A DNA stretch of 18,654 bases from Saccoglossus kowalevskii (GCF_000003605.2 NW_003138334.1:1-18654), one strand, 5' to 3'. Shown: positions 1-8,599, numbered from the stretch's first letter. Notes: generated from the sequence alone by a model not told the origin. Numbers and translations: made by a program.

Positions 1-893
1 TTAATTAATATGCATGACAGTAATATGTCAGGCACCATAGAGATGAGGAATGATACTAGTACTATAATTGGTGCATTCAACATGAGATATGACTAAAATA
101 TCAGATGACTATATATGGTCATGTGACTTAATTAATATGCATGATAGTAATATGTCAGACACCATTGCAGATGAGAAATGCTATTAGTGCTATAATTGAG
201 GCATTTGACTTGAGATATGTCTAAAATATCAGATGACTATATATGGTCATGTGACTTAATTATTATGCATGACAGTAATATGTCAGGCACCATTGCAGAG
301 GAGGAATGCTACTAGTGCTATAATTGAGGCATTTGCCATGAGATATGACTAAAATATCAGATGACTATATATGGTCATGTGACTTAATTAATATGCATGA
401 TAGTAATATGTCAGACACCATTGCAGATGAGGAATGCTACTAGTGCTATAATTGAGGCATTTGACATGAGATATGACTAAAATATCAGATGACTATATAT
501 GGTCATGTGACTTAATTATTATGCATGACAGTAATATGTCAGGCACCATTGCAGATGAGGAATGCTACTAGTGCTATAATTAAGGCATTTGACATGAAAT
601 ATGACTAAAATATCAGATGACTATATATGGTCATGTGACTTAATTAATATGCATGACAGTAATATGTCAGGCACCATTGCAGATGAGGAATGCTACTAGT
701 GCTATAATTGAGGCATTTGACATGAGATATGACTAAAATATCAGATGAATATATGTGGTCATGTGACATGATTAATGTGCATAACTGTAATACATCAAAC
801 GCCGCTGCAGATATTGATATGCAACCAGTGTATGAATAATGTTTCAGATGGTGATATATGGTCATGTAAGCTCAATAATACACATGACTGTAG
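1..893. repeat. Tandem satellite array, 128-bp period
   Basis: Six well-preserved head-to-tail units begin at 1, 128, 256, 384, 512 and 640. A degraded seventh starts at 768 and a fragment of an eighth at about 866. The period is exactly 128 bp except in unit 1, which is one base shorter because of a small change near 38. Each unit opens with a TTAATTA(A/T)TATGCAT segment and closes with ATATATGGTCATGTGAC. Two short imperfect dyads recur in each unit: TGACAGTAATATGTCA and TGACTATATATGGTCA (the latter at 106-121 in unit 1). Units 2 and 4 share one set of variants (ATGATAG, TCAGACACC), while units 3 and 5 share another (TTATTATGC, CAGGCACC). That implies a 256-bp higher-order dimer. The array is cut by the left window edge, so its full length is unknown. 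Short open frames here are by-products of the repeat. Confidence 0.95.
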
Positions 894-1233
894 CTTTTTA
901 AAACTGAAACTGATGTAGTATATTTGTGGAATTAAGAACCACTTAATAATAAAACGCCGAAATGATGCATACTGACAAATAATAGTCCATGGAGTGATGC
1001 GTTTCAACTGTTACTTCATTCCAGCAGGAATATAATGTTATCAAATAAATAAATGTGAATAAATTGAAGCAAGGATCAAAGAATTCGCGCTAGTGTCGCG
1101 ACATCACACTATTATTTTCACGTTAGATTTGAAAATGTGCATGTTAACTTGTTCGATTTGGTTGCAGCGAGACGCGTAGAATACATTGTTTGTTCGCACG
1201 AAATTCAAACACGAGTTGACAATGTCACTTTAA
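894..1233. other. Non-coding, between satellite and MITE
   Basis: I see no gene here. The sequence leaves the decayed satellite and becomes more GC- and CpG-containing from about 1080 onward. If the sialyltransferase has 5' exons to the left of the window, this stretch is intronic. I looked for an exon with a membrane anchor on the plus strand and found none. Confidence 0.5.
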
Positions 1234-1397
1234 AGCGAGAGGGTCGTCACCTGCGCACGCGCGAGAATTGAGCCCCATGCGACGATAACATCACACGCTA
1301 AAATCGCAAAGGCTCACGGGTAAACACTTGTTTGTAAACAATGACACGCTATGGACATCTGACGCATGCGCAGGTCACGGTGACGACTCCTCCCGCT
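1234..1397. mobile_element. MITE-like inverted-repeat element flanked by TTAA
   Basis: The left end (AGCGAGAGGGTCGTCACC, from 1234) matches the reverse complement of the right end (AGCGGGAGGAGTCGTCACC, ending at 1397). The match resumes as TGCGCA(C/T)GCG after an extra six bases in the right arm. TTAA lies directly outside both ends, at 1230-1233 and 1398-1401, as expected for a four-base target duplication. The interior of about 164 bp has no coding capacity and contains GTTTGTAAAC. A truncated relative at 9698-9824 shares the interior and right end. The TTAA duplication would suit a piggyBac-type non-autonomous element, but the ends do not begin with the usual CCC, so the superfamily is uncertain. 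It lies 66 bp before the splice acceptor of the sialyltransferase exon, so it is probably intronic. Confidence 0.7.
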
Positions 1398-1463
1398 TTA
1401 ATCGTGCTGCCGACAAAATTCCCAAAATGTTATATTCCTTTCTCTTTTTCTTCTGTTTTACAG

Positions 1464-1976
1464 TTTTTCATCAGGAGACCTGATTAGAATTTTCAATAAA
1501 AATACCTCTATCGAGGATATGAACTTTAATCAAAGTAATCGAAATCTACTGAATAAATCGACATACCAACTACCACGGCAGAAGAGTTGTGCAGTCGTTG
1601 GCAACAGTGGAATTCTACTTAACAGCTCGTGCGGGGAAGAAATTGACTCCAACGATTTGGTTATCCGCTGTAATATTCCAGATGTTTGGAATTATATAAA
1701 AGACGTTGGGAACAAAACGGATATAAATATTATATTCCAGAGAACGATGAGAGATCTATACTACCTGCTGACAAATGGAACCATCGCTCATTACATGCTA
1801 CCCACGCGTTTGCACATTGTTAATAACACAATATTATGGTATCCAGAAAGTTTTCGGAGTGAACGAGTTACCGCAAATACAGCAAAGGTTGCTCTGAGGT
1901 ACCTGAAATACAATATGCATCTTAACTTTCAATTCGCTATTTCAGCTACCCATGGATTCACCGGCAATCTCGGAAG
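1464..1976 (+). CDS. ST8Sia-type alpha-2,8-sialyltransferase, penultimate exon (motif L)
   Basis: This exon encodes the first half of a GT29 catalytic domain. The family are Golgi type II membrane enzymes that transfer sialic acid from CMP-sialic acid onto sialylated glycans. With the Met codon at 1519 as residue 1, sialyl motif L runs from about residue 24 to 70: CAVVGNSG at 24-31, a second Cys at 38, [13 protein letters not shown] at 40-52, and DVGNKTDI near its end. The frame stays open upstream of 1519 to a splice acceptor, so that Met is unlikely to be the true start. The preferred acceptor is the pyrimidine-rich CAG ending at 1463; a second CAG ends at 1474. Several N-glycosylation sequons (for example NQS at 4 and NKS at 12) suit a luminal protein. 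The exon ends AAG|GTACGTG and splits an Arg codon, which joins in frame to 2577. The 5' exons for tail, anchor and most of the stem are missing from the window. The ST8Sia subtype cannot be assigned. Confidence 0.93.
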
Positions 1977-2576
1977 GTACGTGTGCTTGCTATAAATAGT
2001 TTCAATAAGACCAAAGTTCCTTTCGAGAGAGCCATGCGACTTTTATTACACACAAATTGTGTTTCATTCTGTACCGCCATCGCTTATACTGTTCCGAAAA
2101 CCGTGACTGCCATGGGGAGAGGTGGGTGTGAGGGCGTTGGAGTATACAACAATATCGGTGGGGGGGGGGGGACAAGTCGCTTCGCTCTTTTGTTCGCAAC
2201 ATGATATCGGCTGTCATTTGCGCCTTAGTTCCATTGACTACACGATACAAGTATAAGGCTAAATTGTCCTAATTTATTTTCTACCGTATAAAAATGAGAT
2301 TTGTAAATATTAACATAACAGTCTGGTATGGATCATAGTCAATATACTAGTAAACGATATGTATTGCCAGTAAATTATATTATTACTAAATTCGGCAGAG
2401 GCAACTACTAGAGAAAATAAACACTGAATAATGTAGAATAAACAAACTGTATATTGTATATTTAAAAAAAAAAAAATAATTATAAATTTAAATTGTTTCA
2501 TTGTGCTATTCGTTGATCAATAATGTCGAATTTCGTAGGATATGGCCTAACTTTTGTATATTATTATTTTTTTCAG
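1977..2576 (+). other. Intron of the sialyltransferase gene
   Basis: This is a 600-bp GT-AG intron. The donor is AAG|GTACGTG and the acceptor follows a T-rich tract ending TTTTTTTCAG. It interrupts an Arg codon after its second base. The flanking exons are in the same reading frame only after its removal; reading through meets a stop within a few codons (1993-1995). A run of twelve G (2160-2171) follows a G-rich stretch from about 2113 and could form a G-quadruplex in the transcript. No other feature is evident. The small open frames inside it are chance. Confidence 0.92.
2160..2171 (+). repeat. G12 homopolymer in the intron
   Basis: Twelve consecutive G residues follow several GG and GGG runs between 2113 and 2158. 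Together they provide enough G-runs for a G-quadruplex in the sense transcript. Homopolymers of this length are also error-prone in sequencing. Confidence 0.85.
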
Positions 2577-2835
2577 ATCAATAAAGGTAGCGAGACCCAC
2601 AACTGGAATGAGAGCTATAGTTGCTGCACTAAGTCTCTGTGAATATGTCAATGTTTTTGGATTTTACCCATATGTTTTTGATCAGAATGGCAACAAAGTG
2701 TTATATCATTACTACGGAACTAATAGAACAATAGAAGATTTCGTTTCGAGCCACGATTACTCTAATGAGTTTGCAATATTACAACAATTACACAGTAACA
2801 ATGTTTTAAGATTAGTTACAGGTGAATGCAAATAA
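2577..2835 (+). CDS. ST8Sia-type alpha-2,8-sialyltransferase, last exon (motifs S, III, VS)
   Basis: This exon completes the GT29 catalytic domain. In the numbering from the Met codon at 1519, motif S is RPTTGMRAIVAALSLC at 159-174, followed by VFGFYPY. Motif III is the YHYY at 196-199. Motif VS has the H-x4-E pattern in HDYSNE at 212-217, then a typical VLRLVTGECK end before the TAA at 2833-2835. Four cysteines correspond to the two disulfides known in mammalian ST8SIA4 (Cys142-Cys292 and Cys156-Cys356): here 24, 38, 174 and 237. The 24-to-174 spacing of 150 residues equals the mammalian 142-to-292 spacing, so the domain is full length with no visible lesion. The stretch before motif S is not strongly basic, unlike the polysialyltransferase domain of ST8SIA2 and ST8SIA4. 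Mono- or oligosialylation is therefore more likely than polysialic acid synthesis (inference). Confidence 0.94.
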
Positions 2836-2839
2836 TAAA

Positions 2840-2897
2840 TAATTTCCACTATTACGATTTGTTAAATTGAGAGAATAAATGTCTTGACAGATATTGG
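2840..2897 (+). repeat. Dispersed repeat U, copy 1 (3' UTR)
   Basis: The unit runs TAATTTCCA, ATTAC, TTGTTAAATTG, GAGAATAAATGTCT and then ACA(A/G)ATATT. It recurs 92 bp downstream (2932-2990) and again, more diverged, at 16839-16906. It directly follows the sialyltransferase stop codon. Confidence 0.8.
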
Positions 2898-2931
2898 CCA
2901 TGTATTTGTGAGTAAATACCTGTTGTTTAAC

Positions 2932-2990
2932 TAATTTCCAACATTACAAATTGTTAAATTGGGAGAATAAATGTCTCAACAAATATTTGA
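2932..2990 (+). repeat. Dispersed repeat U, copy 2
   Basis: This is a close direct copy of 2840-2897, sharing TTGTTAAATTG and GAGAATAAATGTCT. Its right side (ATATTTGAGACTTA) resembles the copy near 16900 (ATTGTGAGACTAA), so the family extends beyond the AATAAATG core. Confidence 0.8.
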
Positions 2991-3750
2991 GACTTATTTT
3001 GGTGTCTACCAAAACTACCTCGACCTGGGTCTTCTGTTTCTCTCTTGTCACGATCCAGTAACTGTTGACCAAATTGCGTGACCAAATTGCGTAATTCGTA
3101 AATTATTTAGTTTTTCATTGTGGAGTTTCGTAATGTTTATTGATATTTCGTGGCGTTCTTTGTTTATATGATTTGTTTCAGTTTATTTGCGTTTTTCAGG
3201 CAAAGCCAAAGCGAAGACGATTGCTTTGGTTCCGGTGAGCGTTTATCTATTAGGATTCGAACGCTTGTGTTGCAAGTTTGTTTGATGTTTATCACTATTA
3301 AAAATAAACATGCGATCAAGAAAGTGGTTGAACAGTTAATGGAATTGCTATGACATCTCAAAATTGCAAGAACGTTCAGCTGAAGAGTTTAAAAAAACGA
3401 CTACCAATAGAAGGATGGGTGCTGCTGAACAGAAACAAGGAGTGAATTAAAACCACACGTGGCATTACTGAATCCCAAGCTTACAGGCATCTGTTTCATA
3501 ATTAGATCACGTGATTTCCATTAAGGAGTTTAAATGATAATCATGAGGTCAAAATGCAGTTGGTTTCTTGTATTACTTAGTTCATCAAGATATTATAGTT
3601 AGGTCAAGTGCTTATGCATATTAATGAGGTCACTTGATCATAAATGACTGTCGCAAGGTTCGTTATGATATACATGTTGAGTTAAATTTAGTATTTGGAG
3701 AAAATGTACTATATTATAATACAGCCAGAGGTAGGATTATTTCACAGCCG
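2991..3750. other. Non-coding stretch, no gene recognised
   Basis: A 13-bp direct duplication (TGACCAAATTGCG) lies at 3066-3091. A 36-bp segment at 3201-3236 sits between a CAG and a GGTGAGC and looks superficially like a mini-exon, but no coding continuation is recognisable. At about 3605-3640, TCAAGTG and CACTTGA form a short inverted repeat around an AT-rich loop. No convincing gene was found. Confidence 0.5.
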
Positions 3751-4256
3751 AGCTAGTAGATGTTGACACACGTCGAAACTCCATTCACAAGAGACGCGTG
3801 CCATACTTGTGCCGGATATTCATTGCAACATGTTAAGAGGTTACCAAGAATGATGGTGCCTAGTGAATTTTGTAAGCGGATTTCAACTATGCTTAGTTGT
3901 CATGACAATGATGCCAGGTGGGGGACGTTATAAAAGGTCAAGGTAGATGCAGCCGCGGGGGAGGACACTACGAAACGACACAGCAGCAGCAGCCAGAGTC
4001 AGCCTTGTGATGCGAGTGAACGGGGAGAATAAGTCCATCACCACGTGGTTTATACAGGGTACTCGCCTAGTCGACGGACGTTGTGTAGAGACAGTGGAAG
4101 ACTAGACTCGTGTCCTACCTGCAGTTCTACGGACCTTTTGTGTTCGACACGAGTTCTACAAAGTATTCTACGATAAACCATGCCTGGATATCGAACTGAA
4201 TCTACATGTAGCAACGTTTCTACTATAGAAATTATCATGCTCGTTACACACACATT
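3751..4256 (+). mobile_element. LTR-like promoter region, possible solo LTR remnant
   Basis: A good TATA box (GTTATAAAAGG, TATAAAA at 3929-3935) is followed by a GC-richer leader containing a (CAG)n-like run and then GGGGAGAATAAGTCCATCACC at about 4022-4042. TATA box, short leader and AATAAA-like sequence followed by GTCC are the layout of the U3-R-U5 part of Gypsy-type LTRs. Possible termini are TGTTGACACACG near 3760 and ACACACA near 4250. I found no target-site duplication and no second copy, so boundaries and identity are tentative. A genuine cellular promoter is the alternative. Confidence 0.3.
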
Positions 4257-4680
4257 GGGCTAGGGACCATTGGCTGTGTTTTGAATGTTACTTTTAGCAT
4301 TAGTTTTATTGTATTTTATATAACAGCCCGTTTCCTGCTTCAAAGTTTCGCGCGCCTATCGGCGCAGTTAAGTAGTGGTGTCGTTCGATACGTAAAGAAG
4401 GCTTTGCCCATTCTGAATCATCCCAGTTTGGGGTTGAGTATATGGGTTACCTACGGGACGCCACTGCTTTATTCCGCCATGACATGTGTGTTATTTTTTT
4501 CTATTGTACAGTGAATTCATGTTTCCCTGTGTACTATTGATATTATAAAACAGTTGTACAATTAAAACATCCTATTCTTTATGATATTACTGTGCATTTC
4601 ATTGTGTGCGAGCGGGTCTGGTACGATAATTTATACAGGGGACAATCAACTAATCAGTTGGCTTGTTTTGATATTATAAT
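4257..4680. other. Non-coding stretch with one unassigned open frame
   Basis: An open frame at 4281-4514 (plus) starts at TTG without an ATG. Its product has two hydrophobic stretches separated by a basic segment and matches no family I know. It follows the LTR-like region directly and is more probably a chance or transposon-derived frame than a gene. Confidence 0.4.
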
Positions 4681-4800
4681 CAGTAGGGTGTTAAAGAACC
4701 CACAGCACGAGGTGAAGGCGTGCCTCTTATATCTGTGGTCGGATGTTAGCCTACCCCCTACAATACAACAGTTTATCCCGTGTCAGCTACATTTTTAGTT
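4681..4800 (-). repeat. SINE-like fragment with TTAAAGAACCCAC motif
   Basis: The motif TTAAAGAACCCAC at 4691-4703 (GTGGGTTCTTTAA on the minus strand) is one I associate with short dispersed repeats of marine invertebrate genomes. It is followed by moderately GC-rich sequence to about 4780. No tRNA-like head, tail repeat or second copy was found here, so the assignment rests on the motif alone. Confidence 0.25.
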
Positions 4801-6200
4801 CTAAACTGCAAGATACGACTAGCAGCAGAAAATTCACACGTTTCCTGGACTAATCCGGCATTTGCAACGTGATCCAACCTTTAAAAGGTCATGTTTACTT
4901 TCACACACCCACTCTGAATAATCAATGACATCATGAATTATTAATAGCAGTCAAATGCCCGCAAATGCGTCCGGTCGGGATTTCTTTCGCGGTCACGTTA
5001 GTTTTCGCGATCACGCTAAAAAAAACAATTGAATATTACTTTCTGTAAAACCAAAAAAGAAGTCCCGACTTTGCCAGTCTAATATAACAGTTATGAATAA
5101 TAATGAGCTCACATGGTCATATTTAATCTTAGTCATATTTGTTGTCCAATGCCTTCATAACTGTATAGGTGTAACAGTGCTTGAGATATAAGTTATCAGT
5201 GGAGTTTACAAAAAAAAATACAGTAATAACAATTACGGAAAACCATGCCTAAACTATTACATTTGGAGTTATTTTAACCTACCAATTCCGCTACACAGAA
5301 GTATCCTCTCCATAACTTGGGTTTTCTTAAAACATATAAACGCCAAATGTCGAATTCCTTTCCATATGTTACACAGTTACGATCTGCTGGGAAAGCCAAT
5401 CCTGATAAAGAATCGAATTTAGAATATTCTTTTTCATTCAAGGTCGTTCGTGGGCTTAATAAGTAAGGGAGAATTATCGCAAGCGTTGGTTTCATTTATT
5501 GATCATGACGTTCATCGATTTTTCATTATTTTTACAAGTCACGAAACATATTTTGATAAATGAACATTTTTTGAACAATGACCATAGGAATCCCTGTAAG
5601 CATCATTTTATAAAAAACAAATGGCAAATGGCTCAAACAGCACTATTTTATGGATGTTTGACAAATTTTCGTATTTATCTGGGTTTTGCGACAACATTGA
5701 AAAATAAAGCTATAATTTACGATCACGAAAGTATGATCTTCTGTTTTTATGACAGTTGTAGTTTAAGTGTATCTCATCATATAGCCATTTCTCGGAAAAT
5801 CATTTGAATTATTGGTGCGATGAAGAAGCAGTACATCCAATCTACAGCGAGTCTCGATAATGAGCTCACTAACTTAGGGAGTACACTAATAAAAAAAACG
5901 ATCAATTGAACTTAGGAAGGAAACTGATGTGTGATCAACTTTTACTGGACGCAATGATCCCGAGACCCGCCGTAGGCGGCAGTATTTTCATGCGAGGTAA
6001 ATTTTGGATCACCATTCCTAAACGCGTAATTAGGACTGAGTCGAAAATCAATTGTGGATGCCAGAAATCAACCAAAGACGCTTATTTGGGTATAATTTGC
6101 GCTGTCAAGACAAAGTTAAGGTTAATAAAATAAGATTGACGACGTTTTCCTAGGAAAAAAAGTGAATTATTTGTTGAAAAAAGCGGAGAAAAACTGATAC
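4801..6200. other. Non-coding stretch, no gene recognised
   Basis: At 4986-5019 a 16-bp segment (TTCGCGGTCACGTTAG) is repeated directly with two changes. Open frames at 5499-5807 (102 codons, first ATG at 5505) and 5906-6133 (75 codons) have no recognisable domain, no conserved motif and no clear splice context. I do not call them genes. Confidence 0.45.
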
Positions 6201-6204
6201 GCAA

Positions 6205-6337
6205 AAATCGTGACGTCGACTCTACGCATGCAATGTAGAGTCATGGAAATTGTCTACAGTACACGTACACGCATCTTTCGATGACGTAGATTATTTTGCC
6301 AGCCAGCCGAGAACGCCGTACAGACATTGTACTAAAG
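6205..6337 (+). promoter_or_regulatory. Promoter-like patch with CRE and possible first exon
   Basis: The patch contains several CpGs and a TGACGTC element (6211-6217; a near-CRE), with GATGACGTAG near 6280. A perfect 8-bp stem (GACTCTAC/GTAGAGTC) lies at 6218-6242. At 6337/6338 there is a strong donor-like AAAG|GTAAGAG. Together these could mark a TATA-less transcription start and short untranslated first exon on the plus strand. No downstream partner exon was identified, so this is tentative. Confidence 0.25.
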
Positions 6338-8209
6338 GTAAGAGCTCTTGTCCTTTTCCACACATTTTAATATATTCTTTACAATTGCTTTACATATAAA
6401 ACTCTGCACACCATGCTATGATCATTCAGTCTTTTGAACTAAACGACTCATCGCTTAGCAAAGCTGATTTTCAGGATTTATTGACACATGATGTCGTGAA
6501 TCAGGGAATCTAATGGCCAAAATAAATCGCCAGATACTGCGTCGTACATAAATGATGACAGCGATTTACCAGGCCTATGGCCTGTGAACTCATATGATTT
6601 GTGTCATGTGCACATGCACGGTGCGACTAGTAGCAATTACCTAACCTACCGGTTCTTCACGGCCAGAGTTGTCACGATGCATCTCAATAAAATAGCATCT
6701 AAAACCAAAATAAGGCCGATATGTGTAAATACTTGGCATTGGCAAAATGATGACCTCGGATGTAGCCATGTCTAGGGCATGGATATGATTTATAGTCTTT
6801 GCCTATTAATGTAATGTTATAGTGTCTATGAAGTATGTGATCATGATTAATCTTCATCATTCATGATAATTTGTGACCACGCCATTGATTATATAGGCTA
6901 CCACACACTGTACAATATTGAGCAGAAAGTCATGCACGAAATTGCATTTCATTCACCACATAGGCATGGCTGGCTGTACTCATTCTTACTTTTTCATGAC
7001 CATTGTTTGGCCCACTACAATTTTCTTGTGATTTAGGCAGATTTGTCACATGCAAGAAACAGCAAGGGCTGCAATGTGTACATCCGAAATGCTCTTATCA
7101 TGCTTGTGAAGTTGCTATTGTAGGTAAATGGCCACAGCAGGAATGTACATAACTGTCATTTATTAGGCAGAAACTACTAGGGGCCAATTCTTTGTGCTCA
7201 TGTCTACTTACACATGTACATCAGCGAAAGTTTTGCAGTCGCCAGCTTCCATTCTTGAAATGGTGCCACCGATCAACAGTTCATGTCACTCACCTCAACC
7301 TTAAACAATGACCGTGTTGTCATTTGTTATTAAGGTCAAATTTTATTTTTATGGAAATGAGTTACCTTTTTCTAAAATGAACAAACCTTCATATTAATAT
7401 CATCATGTAAAAAACAATTGTTTAAAATGATTGTATTTGATATAGACTGAACATGTTGGGAAAAAAATAAATCTAAAATAATAAAATCCCTGTCTAACTT
7501 CCCAATATTTTTTACCCTAATACTGAAAACACCAAATTTGTTTTACATTGGCCTCATAATGGTTTGAGATCTTTTTAACATGGTCCTCATAAATAATGTG
7601 GGATGAACTGGTATTCTGTACAGGTCCATGCATTTACATTCACTCTGAATGGACAGTTGGATGGAGTGGTTTTTTTTTAGGTATAATGCACTGTAAAATG
7701 AAGCTTGCACACAAATAATCCGACACATTTTAGAGACAACTATCTGGTTATGAAAAATCTACGTAAAGGTAACTCTGTCAATCCTAAAAATAAACAACAG
7801 CTCGGAGGGTGTGAACGGGATCGGTTTGAACTGCTGTTTTTAGGCAAATCCATGCGGTTGTCCTGGGATTCCCCACGATTGGGTACAAAAGCAGAGAAGT
7901 TTAAAATTAAAATTGTTATCCATAAGCCATTTAATTTTTATTGGGGTGGGCGGAGTAAGCCTGTGATTATTTTTATTACTGTTTGACCACCAAGTTTGCC
8001 ATTCACCATGACCATTTCCATATAAAAAAAGCTCCAGCCAATATCAGATCCGTCTCCCTGTTCTAAGGTGTGGCACTTGGGAATTAGTGTTGTGGCATGT
8101 GGCAAATGTCCATCTGTCTTGGGTCATAGGATCGGCTAAATTTTAACTAGAAACTGGTAAACCGGTAAACCTGTATGTACGAAGCCAGTGAATTTGATTC
8201 AAGCAAAGG
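6338..8209. other. Long non-coding stretch, no gene recognised
   Basis: The only notable structure is a perfect short palindrome, CAGGCC-TAT-GGCCTG, at 6570-6584. Open frames at 6584-6775, 7543-7728 (minus) and 7705-7986 are short, lack recognisable motifs and have no supporting splice or promoter signals. Confidence 0.5.
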
Positions 8210-8244
8210 ATATATATAAATATATAAATATACACACACACACA
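8210..8244. repeat. (TA)n/(CA)n compound microsatellite
   Basis: ATATATATAAATATATAAATATA runs directly into six or so CA units. It is a simple sequence repeat just before the palindromes at 8257-8342. Confidence 0.9.
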
Positions 8245-8256
8245 GAATATTTTCTT

Positions 8257-8342
8257 AGAGCACATTGCCACAATTGTGACAATTGCTCTACTCTCTGTGC
8301 TGGTTTGGTGGGTTTAACCCACCTTAAATATACCACACCAGC
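8257..8342. repeat. Cluster of three inverted repeats
   Basis: AGAGCA...TGCTCT at 8257-8289 is an imperfect 33-base palindrome centred on CACAATTGTG. At 8299-8342 the outer arms GCTGGTTTGGT and ACCACACCAGC (one mismatch) enclose GGTGGGTTTAACCCACC (8307-8323), a near-perfect palindrome that overlaps the left arm. The two structures lie 9 bp apart. They could be decayed ends of a small foldback element. No coding sequence is involved. Confidence 0.7.
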
Positions 8343-8561
8343 CACATAGCGCATTTGACAAGGTAATTAAACACTCTATCACAACAGCAATTAAAACAGC
8401 TTGCTGCATTATAGGTATCACTTCCCTGTCAAGTAGTAGTAGTAGTTCATGCTTATTTGAATTCGACCACACCTTGGTAGGCTCAAACTTCCATCCAATC
8501 AGAGCATTCCAAATAAAGACGATTCCCAACAAATGCTAAATGCCATAATTTACGTTAAACG

Positions 8562-8564
<3 letters not shown>

Positions 8565-8598
<34 letters not shown>
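8565..8598. repeat. (TA)17 microsatellite
   Basis: This is an uninterrupted TA dinucleotide run. An (AGT)-rich short run lies upstream near 8435. Both are simple sequence and uninformative about function. Confidence 0.95.

Positions 8599-8599
<1 letters not shown>

Larger units (their letters stand above)
2834..2990 (+). terminator. 3' UTR with three AATAAA polyadenylation signals
   Basis: AATAAA occurs at 2834-2839 (overlapping the stop codon), 2874-2879 and 2966-2971. The second and third sit at the same place in two copies of a short direct repeat, so the repeat itself supplies alternative poly(A) signals. Which site is used cannot be decided from the sequence alone. Confidence 0.55.

Noticed and set aside
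644-1007. Minus-strand open frames over the satellite
   Set aside because: They lie wholly or partly in the 128-bp repeat and its decayed edge and match no protein.
1519-1521. ATG as the start of the sialyltransferase
   Set aside because: The frame is open upstream to a splice acceptor at 1463, and starting here would leave a Golgi enzyme without a membrane anchor.
1983-2250. Open frames on both strands inside the intron
   Set aside because: The exons on either side join in frame across this interval with correct splice sites; the frames run through the G12 tract and lack recognisable motifs.
3150-3361. Overlapping plus and minus open frames with a hydrophobic plus-strand start
   Set aside because: There are no homologous motifs, the two frames mirror each other, and the surrounding DNA is non-coding in character.
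4281-4514. 77-codon hydrophobic frame as a membrane protein gene
   Set aside because: There is no ATG start and no family resemblance, and it sits next to an LTR-like region.
5499-5807. 102-codon plus-strand frame
   Set aside because: No domain, signal peptide or splice context is recognisable; the composition is typical of AT-rich chance frames.
8314-8532. 72-codon minus-strand frame with a Leu-rich stretch
   Set aside because: The leucine run comes from an (AGT)n microsatellite and one end falls in the palindrome cluster.
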